Below are positions 20,251 to 30,300 of a stretch of DNA of 64,000 nucleotides, piece by piece. The notes beneath the pieces were generated by a model. The model worked only from the letters and a program-made list of their open reading frames with translations, was not told the DNA's origin and did not search any database. Origin of the DNA: Hexactinellida sp. DTS-2022 (lineage: Eukaryota; Porifera; Hexactinellida). The position numbers and the translations under genes were made by a program. The stretch covers positions 1,798,001-1,862,000 of the forward strand of contig JAPNXP010000008.1 in the NCBI GenBank assembly GCA_028753945.1, written 5' to 3'. How positions within the stretch are numbered: position 1 is the first letter of the stretch; every line of letters starts with the position of its first letter.

Positions 20251-20499
20251 ATTTTTTCAGATAATACCGATTGCGGGGGGGATTTTATTTTTATTTTGTA
20301 TTTTAGTAATATGCAAATATCATTATCCTATGGTAAACAATATTAATTAAATTTAATTAGAAAATCACATAACAATGGCAAATAATTTACTTAATGCCCT
20401 AAATCCAAGACTTATTAAATGCACTCCTACGCTCATAATATGAGATTTATCGCGGTTTTAGATTTGTCCAGTTTTTTGTCCAGGTTTTGGATTTTACGT

Positions 20500-20765
20500 G
20501 TCCAGGAATGTCCAGTTTTTTTGGACAATAAATGGAAAATGTCCAGGGTTTTCGGTCAAAGCCATCTGGTCACCCTAGTCATCAGATGATGACATATCAC
20601 AATTCTGGAGGGTGCTATCCATACCTGGATACCATATTCCTATATAGTTATAACTTATAATACACTTTTCTGCTCTATCATTGATAATTATTGGAATAAA
20701 GATGAATTCTCCATTTTTCAATGCACTTTAAGTAATCCATGGTTCAAAGTAGTGATCAGGCCTTA
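20500..20765. repeat. Shared repeat blocks
   Basis: 20500-20580 holds an atgtccag-rich block ending ccatctggtcaccctag, a likely transposon terminus. 20576-20765 matches 54436-54650 closely (gatgatgacatat, ttggaataaagat, tttttcaatgcacttta, ccttatatatcgaag), so it is part of the repeat that also holds the Merlin fragment near 54.3 kb. Confidence 0.55.
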
Positions 20766-21153
20766 TATATCGAAGGTCACGATATGACATATTTTAGTAA
20801 ATCGACAGTCGAAAACAGCTGTTTGAGAACTTTTATACTGGTTCGTCTCGTACAAAACTTGTTCATTTAGCTTGTATAAGGACAGAAACAAAGTATGGTA
20901 ATATGTGGAGGGTTTGGTGTGATTGTAGCATGTCATGTTGGGATATATTGCATAAATATTTGAGACTCTTTCTAATTGCTTACTTTCCAATAAAGTAAAG
21001 ACATATAATGCGATGGTTCTAGGTCACGACAATTCTAAACTTAAAAATTCAAGAACTAATTCTGTTTTTATTTCTTTTAGTTCGAAGCTTGCCTCCATCA
21101 CTCTTAATATGTTTCGAAGTAAAAGCCCGTCTCATTAGCACAGTGGGAATTTC

Positions 21154-21388
21154 CAGGGGTGTAAGTGGAAATAGGAAAACTATGCTAGATAGACTCTAAT
21201 GAAGTATTATTGGCATATAGGTTATCGGTAGCTGCAAACTGATTTGCATTATGAAAAATGTTGTACGTAGTCTCCTAAACGTAGTTCTAGACAATTCATG
21301 TTTGTAGCTACCGATAACCTATATATCAATAATTCTGCATTAGATTATATCTAGCATAGTTTTTCCTATTTCCACTTACACAACTGAA
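21154..21388. mobile_element. Foldback-type MITE
   Basis: The left half (gtgtaagtggaaataggaaa, aactatgctagata, taggttatcggtagct) is inverted in the right half (agctaccgataacctata, tatctagcatagtttttcc, atttccacttacac). Partial relatives occur at 61740-61880 and, more diverged, at about 51990-52075 inside P element 1. Confidence 0.65.
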
Positions 21389-21593
21389 AATGCCCACTGT
21401 GAACCTCCGTCATCCGGACTTTCCAGATCAGGGCAGCTTCCTCTTCCAGGAACCCTTTTGGTGTAAAGACAAACGAAATATGTATTCATTTAATAAACAA
21501 TGGAGTTTAATGACAAAATTATATACCAGATACATATCATAAATTATCCACAATCCGTTAAAAACTTCATATGACATTCTAGTGAATTTAGAA

Positions 21594-21830
21594 AATATGG
21601 ATTAGACCATGGCCTACTTAATATACGGCCGTGTATGTCACCGAGAAGGCCAAAAAAATACAAGGCCAGTTTAGAAATTTCATTATAGGATATACTATGC
21701 CTCCTATTGTTATTATTTGGGTTGTATATGGGGTAATCAACAATTGCGAGTCCAATGGAAGCACTTTTGAGAATCTCAGATTTGTGGTTAATCTGTTTAG
21801 GCGCCATTTCATGGTGACGGTAACAATTTA
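21594..21830. repeat. Left member of an inverted repeat around MULE 1
   Basis: About 230 bp (catggcctacttaatatacgg to ggcgccattt) recurs in inverted orientation at 25595-25800. Similarity includes ttattatttgggttgtatat and gagaatctcagatttgtggt. The pair brackets the 21920 hAT MITE and the MULE at 22482-25453. Short minus-strand ORFs in it have no recognised family. Confidence 0.65.
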
Positions 21831-21919
21831 TGGTAAATTAAAAAAATTCGAATATCTTAAATTTCATTTTCTTCCTACTTTCTAATAATTATTAATTTTA
21901 TAATAGGAATACTAAATAG

Positions 21920-22353
21920 CATAGGCGTAGAGTATGACGGGGCGGCCGGGGTACGCCCCGTCAGCCCGTATGCATTACTGGGCGGAGGCCTCTTCGCCCC
22001 GTCAGCTTTTTTTTAAAGATACCGGAAAATATATAAATAGATACAGAGTATGAAATCATGACTATTTCAATCAAGAATAATTGTACATTCCGGATATTTT
22101 ATCAATAATTTACTGCACGAGTATACCAATTGTGGAATCCCGCTTAACGACCACCTCAGAATAACGATCATCCCGATATTGCTACTAATTTTTATATTCT
22201 CGTTCAACCACTTATTAACATTAGTATTAATTGATTTTGGAATTACGAGCACCCCGCTATTCAAAATTTTGGCCATTGTTTATGAACGAAAAATTATTTT
22301 CAAACACAGAATCACGCCCCGTCAGCTTTTGGTAAATAATTAATAACTCTATG
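21920..22353. mobile_element. hAT MITE, 434 bp
   Basis: Left end CATAGGCGTAGAGTATG, right end aataactctatg, with a perfect 8-bp duplication CTAAATAG (21912-21919, 22354-22361). The interior holds GC-rich gacggggcggccggggtacg blocks and an embedded pogo-like end (cccgcttaacgaccacc). Same family as 26117-26558. Confidence 0.75.
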
Positions 22354-22715
22354 CTAAATAGGGATATATTTCATACCCCAAAGGCTACTAAATCACAAAA
22401 TAGCGACAAACTAAAATTTTGCTAAATTACAAGTAGTCTTCGAGTTACAAATTATTAATTTCGTCCATAAAACGTATATAAGGGGCGCATGCATTAGCTC
22501 GAATTCTGATGTTGTCGATAGATCGAATTTACTTTAGCTATGTTGTCGATAGATCGAATTTACTTCAGCTATGTTGTCGATAGATCGAATTTATTTTAGC
22601 TATGTTGTCGATAGATCGAATTTATTTTAGCTATGTTGTCGATAGATCGAATTTACTTTAGCTATGTTGTCGATTGATCGAATTTATTTTAGTTATGTTG
22701 TCGATAGATCGAATT

Positions 22716-22766
22716 TATTTTATGGGCTTCCTTTGGTATACCAAAAGGAAGCCCATAAAATAAATG
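22716..22766. repeat. Hairpin next to left MULE TIR
   Basis: tttatgggcttcctttggt and its complement accaaaaggaagcccataaa form arms of about 24 bp with one bulged base. It lies exactly between the last TIR subrepeat and the nested MITE. Confidence 0.7.
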
Positions 22767-22767
22767 T

Positions 22768-23363
22768 CAGGGCCGTGCGAGCCTATTTTACCTGACCAGG
22801 TCAAACCTAATTAGAGTAAACATCTGTCCCCATGAGTTAATGAGTTTCTCATTGACATACTTTTAGCAAACATTAGCAAAAAAATTCTATTATTAGTGCG
22901 CAGCACTTTTTGATTAATGATCCGAAATAAACGTATTTGAATGCATTTCTTAATACTGCAATCTCTTAATTCCTCTTAGTATAAGGGTACAGGGAATCCC
23001 AGGACGAGCTAGCGAAAAAGAAAATTTTGGGCATCCATGTATTTAGGCCACTGTACAGGGTAAGATTGAAACCACTTACTGGGAATTGACTCATATAGGT
23101 TGGCAGGTATAATTATAACAAATTTAATTAAATGTACATAGTACGTATTTGACGTAATATCTAGATTCTCGATGGAGCCCCCTTTTCAGCGCTTTATTCG
23201 TATATAACAATAATAATTGTTTTGAAACTCATCAGTTAGTGAGAACCTGGTTTAATGACCAAGTTGACCTGGTCATATGGCCAGGTCAACCTGGTCAGAA
23301 CCTGGTCTGGATAAATCCTACCCAGGTTTGACCTGGTCAGTTTGCATTAGTGGCACGGCTCTG
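22768..23363. mobile_element. CAGGGCCGT MITE, copy A, 596 bp
   Basis: Ends CAGGGCCGTGCGAGCC and gtggcacggctctg, with a 7-bp duplication TAAATGT (22761-22767, 23364-23370). Subterminal zones are built of the palindromic word gaccaggtc/gacctggtc. Copies B (31862-32522, inverted), C (37144-37553) and a short D (35682-35828) share the terminus. Superfamily uncertain (hAT-like or P-like ends, short variable duplications). Confidence 0.85.
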
Positions 23364-23534
23364 TAAATGTTGTCAACTACGTATAAACCATGTCTTTGAA
23401 TAGTGAAGTATTTTAGTCACACTTTTGTTTGGTTTCGTGCGGATAGGTAAACAAATATAGTTAAATACTATAAAACCTAATACAGTAATAGTTCATCATT
23501 TTCTTAATACATAGTAATATATTTGTTTTGACAT

Positions 23535-25058
23535 ATGGAGTACAAACTAGATCATTTTCGTCGAAGTAATGGAAAAGTTTTTACGACTAGAGATGGGTTT
23601 AAGTATCTTAGGTACAAAGTAATGGGGAACCAAACGTATTTACGATGCTTACTTTCTAAGAGGATGTAAGGGGATTGAACAACGAATCGAACCTAGTAAC
23701 TCCTAAATCACCCCATAATCACATGGTCGAAGAATACAATTCAGAGGTGATGAATTGAGAGCCAAGTTCAAGAAAATGGCCCAAAGAAAGCAAGGAAGCT
23801 TAAGGGAAATATTTGACGATACAACTAGGAATAGTTTACATGCATCTGTAATATCATTTTATGAATTTGAATCTTCCATGTATCGGCTAGGAGGAGGATG
23901 CAGCCTAAGATCCCTCTAACAGCGGATGAGTTCTCTCAAGTATTACCAGGTTCCAGTTTCGATCAACATCATAAATTAACTGTTTCAATAGATAATAACA
24001 CAGCTGTCGTCTTTGCGTCTCAGAAAATGGTGAATTTATTGTCTGAAGTTGTCCATACCCAATTTGATGGGACTTTTTACACTGTTCCACTTCAATTTTA
24101 TCAAATATGGACAATATTTGTCACTGTCGGTACAAAGTCTTTTCCCGCAATCCATTGTCAGATGACCTCAAAAGATCAGAGGCTTTATAAATCTATTTTG
24201 GATTGTATTTGTACTAAAATTACTCTCTTTCGACCTGAAATGGCAATATCCGATTGGGAATAGCACCACGCAGTTTTTTAAAGCAATTACCCAGAAATAA
24301 AAATCCAAGGGTGTTGGTTTCATTTCACACAAAGGATTTGGGCAAAAGTTCAAAGGACAGGCTTAACACATAGTTTTAAATCTAATGCTGGAGTGTCCCA
24401 AATATATACGATTATTGATGTCAATTCCTTTCGTTCCTACTTCACTTATCCATTATACATTTAATCTTCTACTACAACCTGATGTCTCAGAACATGAAAG
24501 ACCAAAACTTGAAATACTAATTAAGTATTTCAAAAAAAGATGGATATCGCAGATAGATCCTGAAGAACTTTCTGTTTTTGACACTCAAGCGACGACAAAC
24601 AACGCTGCTGAAAGTTACCACGCAAAGTTGAAGTCAATTGTAACGACCTCTCATCCAAGGATTTGGAACTTCCTTTCCACATTGAATAATGTAATCGAGG
24701 ACACAGATAATGATGTGGACCGAATAAGACAGAAGGAAACTATATCCAGGCCTACAAAGAAAAATATATTCTTTATTCAAAGCAGCGCGAAGAATATAAA
24801 CAAAAGCTACAAGATGGCATATTTACACCTCTAGAATATTTGGCAGCAATCAGTAGAACTATTGGAACTAGTAGCATTCTTTCACTTGAGACACAGCTTT
24901 CGGATATTTCAGATGATGACGAAGATGATAATGGTGATGATGATGAAATTACGGTAAATCAAGGAATTTGCACAGTATGCCGGGGGCCACGCATAGAAAC
25001 GTGGATATTTATGCCATGCAGACACGAAACCTTTGCACAACCTGCAGTATACGATTGA
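23535..25058 (+). pseudogene. FLYWCH-MULE transposase with C-terminal RING-like end
   Basis: An N-terminal FLYWCH finger (RDGFKYLRYKV, YLRC, frameshifted near 23660) is followed by the Mutator-type core: FDGTFYTVPLQFYQIWTIFV carries the first catalytic Asp (about 24065-24120), then a frameshifted GCWFHFTQ region near 24300 and TNNAAESYHAKLKS near 24600. The last ORF (24840-25058) has an acidic stretch and CTVCRGPRIETWIFMPCRH, a truncated RING-type C3H pattern. Multiple frameshifts and a stop after ISDWE at 24260 make it non-functional. It is the internal gene of MULE 1. Confidence 0.85.
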
Positions 25059-25594
25059 AGAGTTAGACAAATCCTGTCCATTGTTTTCTTTACTTATTCA
25101 TTTTTCATTTACTTATTCTTCTTTCATTTATTTATTATTCAGTCGTTAAATTAAATTCCACCTATCGACTATCGACAACATAGCTAAATTAATTTCGATC
25201 TATCGACAACATAGCTAAAGTAAATTCGATCTATCGACAACATAGCTAAAGTAAATTCGATATATCGACAACATAGCTAAAATAAATTTGATCTATCGAC
25301 AACATAGCTAAAATAAATTCGATCTATCGACAACATAGCTAAAAAGTAAATTCGATCTATCGACAACATAGCTAAAAAGTAAATTCGATCTATCGACAAC
25401 ATGCTTCTTTCGATCTATCGACAACATCAGAATTCGACCTAATGGAGCGTTCCCGTATATAATTGCTGGTTTATACATATTCATCTCATTATATATTCAG
25501 AAAATGTATACTAAGTATATTAGCAAATTATCTTCATTTTTCTCGTAGTTCTTTAGACTCGAATTGTATATTTTGTATATTTGTTGTCATCATC

Positions 25595-25800
25595 AAATGG
25601 CGCCAAAACAGCTTAACCACAAATCTGAGATTCTCAAAAGTGGTTCCATTGGACTCGCAATGGTGATTACCCCATATACAACCCAAATAATAACAATAAG
25701 GAGCATAGTTTATCCTAGAATGAAATTTATAAACTAGCCTTCTATTTTTTTGGCCTTTTAGGTGACAAACACGGCCGTATATTAAGTAGGCCATGATTAG
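25595..25800. repeat. Right member of the inverted repeat around MULE 1
   Basis: Reverse complement of 21594-21830 at roughly 80-85 percent by eye, beginning atggcgccaaaacagctta and ending gtaggccatg. Together the two could be arms of an older foldback into which the MULE inserted. Confidence 0.6.
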
Positions 25801-26116
25801 ACACTTTGGAATTCCATGTGTACCAGCCATTGTATTTCTCAGACCCGGGAAAAATCAGAAAAAGGGAGGTTGGAGTGTTTAATACTCATGGTCCGAGCGA
25901 GAAATGCCCTTGAGAGATCAGTTAACGTCATCATACCGGTCTTCAACTTAGTAATCACATGGGACAAAATGGGATGTAAATTAAGATAATTAAGCAATAA
26001 TAACATAAACACATTAGTATTAATATTTGTTGTTTACAAAATAGGTATACGTAGTAATTAAGAAAATTCAAAATTACATAAAGGGCAAAGATTATTCTCC
26101 AACTGTATGCTATACC

Positions 26117-26558
26117 CATAGGCGTCGACCATGCCGGGGCGGTCGGGGCGTGCCCCGATATGAGAAAATCATGCCGGGGCGGCCACTGCTCCGCCCCGGC
26201 ATAAATTCGATTGGACATTGGACAGTTGAAATTCATCCTCGGGAAAAGTTTCTTTGATCCTCCACACGAACTTATTTGATTCGGATGAACCTATTTAGTT
26301 CGTTAAGAACTAAACTAATTAGGTTTGTCCGAACATAATTCGAACCGCTAAAGCCGCCATGTTTATAGCAATAATGCAATGTATTTGTTGTGTCAGAAAG
26401 ATTAAAAAAAGCGATTTATCGGGAAATTTTCATCAAGATAAACCCAACCTTTGGATAAAGTGATACACGTTTTAACGTTTTAAACTAGGTGATATTTAAA
26501 AAAATCGTAGCTCGCCCCGTCATTATTTTTCGAAAAATGGAAAAGTTCGACGCCACTG
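26117..26558. mobile_element. hAT MITE, 442 bp
   Basis: Left end CATAGGCGTCGACC, right end ttcgacgccactg (complement CAGTGGCGTCGAA), flanked by a perfect 8-bp duplication GCTATACC (26109-26116, 26559-26566). GC-rich catgccggggcgg blocks near the left end match the 21920 element in style. Confidence 0.85.
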
Positions 26559-26639
26559 GCTATACCACGCTTAGATTGTGTATAATTTGCCTAATGGGAA
26601 TAGGAAAATGTTTGTTATTAAGTTTTAACAATAAACGAG

Positions 26640-26845
26640 AATGAGTAGCAAGTAAAACAGAGACCGAAGGCAGTGGTGGTCCAAGGGAGGGGGCACCCGG
26701 GGCAAAAAGCCCCGTTAAAACATTATGTCCCGAGTTCCAGCCCCGGTTGTTAGTATAATTTTTAGGGGAATGTCCCGGATGTGAACTAGAAGCTCCTCCC
26801 CTGCCCCCAGGCTGGCCAGATCCTGCGACCGCCCCTTGGTTGTGT
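26640..26845. repeat. Probable hAT MITE, limits uncertain
   Basis: cagtggtggtccaaggg at about 26672 and gcgaccgccccttg at about 26838 are imperfect inverted ends around GC-rich cccgggg and gccccgg words. No target duplication confirmed. Confidence 0.4.
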
Positions 26846-27036
26846 ATTAATATATTATAATTTATTAAAATAATATTCAATTCATCTAAACACATTAATG
26901 AAACGTAAATTTCGCGCAACGCTGGATTCTATAACGATAATTAAGCTTATTCCTATGTTATACTTAGAAAAACAAATCAGAATAGGTCAAAGCACAAATT
27001 TATTGGTATTAGAAATTATATAATAAATTAATAAAC

Positions 27037-29268
27037 TCAATGATTTTCTGAAATCGGTAAATGAAAAGGTTTGTCTACTATTTCCATTTCATCTGAAATC
27101 TTCCTATTCAATTGATCCATCTTTTTTCTACGTTTCTTACTCCATAGTTCATGGCAATCCTGACCAGTGGGTAATATCAAAGGAGTTACTGTTTCTGGCT
27201 TAAATAATTTAAAAAATTGATGTTTTAAAGATTGTGCTGCAGTTATACGTTTATAAGGATCAAGTATCAATAGTTTATCCAGAAGTTCGAGAGCATCGTA
27301 AGGTAATTTATTTTCGAATTCGTCTTTTAATCGTCTTCTATAATATTGTTTCGGTTTAAACGAATTAAATAAGGATAGTTTGGTTACATCTGGCCATACA
27401 GCAGGTGAAGGTGTCCCGCACAGTTGACAAATCTTGTCCAACAGTTCTATTTCCCTAGATGCCATGAATAAAGTTTTTCTATTAAAGAGTTCAGCAAAAA
27501 TACAACCGCATGACCACATATCAATTGGTGGCCCATATCTCTCTTCCCCTAGTAAAAGCTCTGGTGCTCTGTACCATAAAGTTATTACTTTATTAGTATA
27601 CATCCTTTTTTCATCTTCTGCATGATAGTATCGAGCTAAACCAAAGTCGGCTAACTTAATCTTTCCCTTGTTATTTATTAATATATTAGAACATTTTAAA
27701 TCCCTGTGCAGAAAATTATTCTTATGACAGTAAGCAACAGCTTCCAAGAGCTGTTGAAACATTAACTTAATTTGATCCAATTCTAATTCAGTTAATCCTG
27801 AATCCAGTAAGCCCATTAAATCGTGATCCATGTATTCGAATACAAGATAAACTTCAGCTTTATTAATATTTGAGTCTAAACATATATTAGTACTGATTAT
27901 ACCAAGTAAATCGATGACATTCTCATGCCGGAGCAAATTTAATATTTTTATTTCTCTCACCGCTGTTATAGGAAAGCCTTCTTTCTCATTATCGGTTCTC
28001 ACCTTCTTAAGGGCAACAATATTACCAGAATCAATATGAGTAGCTTTATACACAGTGCCGTAAGTTCCTTCGCCTACTAGTTCAATAATATCAAACGCTT
28101 CAAGACTTGAAAAACTTTCCCTTTTGATTAGATTAGTATTCACTAAAGAAGTACTTACTGAAGAAGATTCCAATGATGATATTGGAGTACATAATTGCAT
28201 ATGTTCAGGGAAAGATTGAGATGAAGATTGACTTCGATTATTTCTCAGTTGTGATCCGATATAATTAAGATCAAGGTTAGTAGAATTACTTCCATTGTAA
28301 CGTCGGAAATCAGCATTAAGATCTCCAACCAAGGGCATTAGACTTTCTTGTTCTGGCAATGGTGGTGGTGAAGAGTCCAACTCAGTGGGAAGAGGGGGAG
28401 GACAAGGAAAGTTTATGTCATTCCTATAGATCTTCTTTCCATGAAGAGAGAGTGATTTTTTTTCGCTAAAATACGTATATGTATTCGAGGTAAAATTACT
28501 GTCCTTTTGTAAGTTTTTAGTATGTTCTTCAAACAAATGAGTGTCTGAAGTAGAAAATGATGAACACAAAGCTGGTACTGGTTTGGGATTATCATTTTGA
28601 TTAATGTTATATGGTAATCTTGTGCGTAGTTTGATATTTTGCCTTATCGCTGAATCTTTGTGTTTACTATTCAAAAATTGTTTTCTCGGAACAGGTGATG
28701 TTTCAGGTGATATATCCTCATATGTATCGGAACGGCAGCTATGATCAAATCTAATCGTTCTTTTGCGATGTGGAGAGAGTTTTCTATTGAATGTTCTGTA
28801 AGTTTTCGGTTTAAAACTCTTTCTATAGTCGGCAGGTGGACTGTTGCCTTTGTAGGATTTAGGCAAAGGAGATAAGACTCGATTTCGAACAGTAGGAAGC
28901 TGATATTGGAAATTCCCTGCAATTTGACTGCAATTAGGAGAAAATGCTTCATCATTACTTTTGGAAAAATAGGAGTTATCTTTGGTAAGTTTGGTTTTAG
29001 ACCTCCGAGAAATAATATCTAATTTATTATCCTGAAATATTTTGGAATTAGTTTTACAACATATAGAAGAACATTGGGTTGTATTAATTTCGTTTTTGAT
29101 ACCTTTAGGTTTAGAATATGTTTCATCATCAGAAATAATATTCCTTTCAGGACTAAGGGTAGGACTAGATGAAACTGGACTAAGTGGTTGATGATTAGAA
29201 AGTGAAGAAATGTTGGAATATCGAGTACATTTTTTTGAATGAATGGTAGTACAGGACAAAGAATTCAT
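27037..29268 (-). CDS. CDK12: CDK12/13-like cyclin-dependent kinase
   Basis: Nuclear CDK that with cyclin K phosphorylates the RNA polymerase II C-terminal domain (Ser2) during elongation. 743 residues. Residues 1-391 are low-complexity, rich in Ser/Pro/Lys/Arg with many SP dipeptides, like the disordered N-terminus of the family. The kinase domain is about 392-686: GEGTYG loop (399-404), VALKK with Lys421, PITAVRE helix (433-439, a PITAIRE variant), HRDLKCSN (521-528), DFG (541), and T-loop MYTNKVITLWYRAPE with Thr558. After it, LPTGQDCHELWSKKRRKK matches the C-terminal extension specific to CDK12/13 that contacts ATP. An AATAAA lies just downstream (complement near 27000). Intact and intronless. 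CDK12 versus CDK13 cannot be resolved because they split in vertebrates. Confidence 0.95.
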   Translation of the reverse strand: MNSLSCTTIHSKKCTRYSNISSLSNHQPLSPVSSSPTLSPERNIISDDETYSKPKGIKNEINTTQCSSICCKTNSKIFQDNKLDIISRRSKTKLTKDNSYFSKSNDEAFSPNCSQIAGNFQYQLPTVRNRVLSPLPKSYKGNSPPADYRKSFKPKTYRTFNRKLSPHRKRTIRFDHSCRSDTYEDISPETSPVPRKQFLNSKHKDSAIRQNIKLRTRLPYNINQNDNPKPVPALCSSFSTSDTHLFEEHTKNLQKDSNFTSNTYTYFSEKKSLSLHGKKIYRNDINFPCPPPLPTELDSSPPPLPEQESLMPLVGDLNADFRRYNGSNSTNLDLNYIGSQLRNNRSQSSSQSFPEHMQLCTPISSLESSSVSTSLVNTNLIKRESFSSLEAFDIIELVGEGTYGTVYKATHIDSGNIVALKKVRTDNEKEGFPITAVREIKILNLLRHENVIDLLGIISTNICLDSNINKAEVYLVFEYMDHDLMGLLDSGLTELELDQIKLMFQQLLEAVAYCHKNNFLHRDLKCSNILINNKGKIKLADFGLARYYHAEDEKRMYTNKVITLWYRAPELLLGEERYGPPIDMWSCGCIFAELFNRKTLFMASREIELLDKICQLCGTPSPAVWPDVTKLSLFNSFKPKQYYRRRLKDEFENKLPYDALELLDKLLILDPYKRITAAQSLKHQFFKLFKPETVTPLILPTGQDCHELWSKKRRKKMDQLNRKISDEMEIVDKPFHLPISENH

Positions 29269-29310
29269 TAATTATATACGAGTCCAAAAAGTGTATCAAA
29301 CTATAAAAAT

Positions 29311-29417
29311 TGTCTCTAAATATCTTATATAGTAGAAGAGAGACTTCAATCACATAAATTTTGACTCTAAATATCTTTTATAGTAGAAGAGAGACTTCAA
29401 TCACATAAATATTGACT
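29311..29417. repeat. 62-bp tandem duplication upstream of CDK12
   Basis: Two adjacent copies of ctctaaatatctt-tatagtagaagagagac-ttcaatcacataaat differ by single bases and one indel. They lie 40-150 bp upstream of the CDK12 start codon, in the presumed promoter. Confidence 0.8.
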
Positions 29418-29554
29418 AGCAAAAAAAGAATAAAAAATCTAGGTTTATTAATTAAGAAATACGTAATTATAAGTCTAGTTTATATATGAGATATAAACTA
29501 ACTTCAAATGTTAAATAGGTAAACAAATGTTTAATAGTGAACAAGTATGCTGAT

Positions 29555-29825
29555 TTCGAATTTCGCATTTCTAAATTTCTAATAAGATTATTTGTTGTTG
29601 TTGTTTATACAAATAGGTAATCAAATTAATGAAAATTCAAAATCACCAAGAAGTTTGCTTTCAACGGATGTTATAGGTAGAGAAGTAGCTGAATACAAAT
29701 TTAGCATATATAAAATTCTAAAATGCATATTTATTGTTGTTTACACAAATAGGTAAACAAATTAATGAAAATTCAAAATCAACCTAGAAGTTTGCTTTCA
29801 AGGGTATAATAGTTAAACAAGTTAA
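29555..29825. repeat. Inverted dimer of the ~145-bp dispersed repeat
   Basis: Reverse complement of the 2556-2845 repeat: cgaatttcgcatttc, ttgttgttgtttatacaaat, attaatgaaaattcaaaatca and agtttgctttcaa occur twice. Confidence 0.65.
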
Positions 29826-29891
29826 AATTAAGGAAATGGTAGTTAAGGGTGTAAATAATTATTTATTAATAACTACAACAAATTTCGGATA

Positions 29892-29967
29892 CCGACAATT
29901 GGTTACACGACAATTCGTTACAGCGACAATTCGTTACACGACAATTGGTTACACGACAATTCGTTAC
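29892..29967. repeat. Short tandem repeat, ~15-17 bp unit
   Basis: Five copies of acgacaatt(g/c)gttac in tandem. Confidence 0.8.
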
Positions 29968-30089
29968 TGATTTGATTGGTTGATTTCCACTTTGTATCCA
30001 CTTAAATAAATATATTTTAATAGTTTGTTTATTAAATATTAATCTCTCTTTTAACAAAGTACTAGTTTAATGATATCACCGTATTGTAT

Positions 30090-30300
30090 CCAGGGTTGTT
30101 TCAAATACATTTGAAAGTACTTAAGTACAAGCACTACTACTTTTCAGATATTCTAGTACAATACAAATACAAGTACAGGTAAACTTAAAGTACTTAAGTA
30201 CAAGTACGAAAATACTTTAGTACAAGTACTGTACTTGTACTAAAGTATTTTCGTACTTGTACTTTAAGTTTACCTGTACTAAGACTAAATTAAAATTTTT
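30090..30300. repeat. Half of a hAT-like element with ~46-bp palindrome
   Basis: Starts cagggttgtttcaaatac, a hAT-like terminus. 30174-30286 is a large inverted repeat (caggtaaacttaaagtac ... gtactttaagtttacctg) with one 8-nt insertion in the left arm. The opposite terminus is not found; the TA-targeting transposon begins directly at its right side. Confidence 0.55.

Larger units (their letters stand above)
22482..25453 (+). mobile_element. MULE transposon 1, 2972 bp, tandem-repeat TIRs
   Basis: A 9-bp target duplication CGTATATAA lies at 22473-22481 and 25454-25462, the length expected for Mutator-like elements. Ends begin GGGG / (complement) GGAA and share cattag-tcgaattctgatg. The inverted repeats are mostly arrays: about six copies of a ~35-bp unit (gttgtcgatagatcgaattt plus acttTagctat) at 22511-22722, and about eight inverted copies at 25150-25437. 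A transposase pseudogene lies inside, and a MITE (22768-23363) has inserted between the left array and the gene. Confidence 0.9.
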
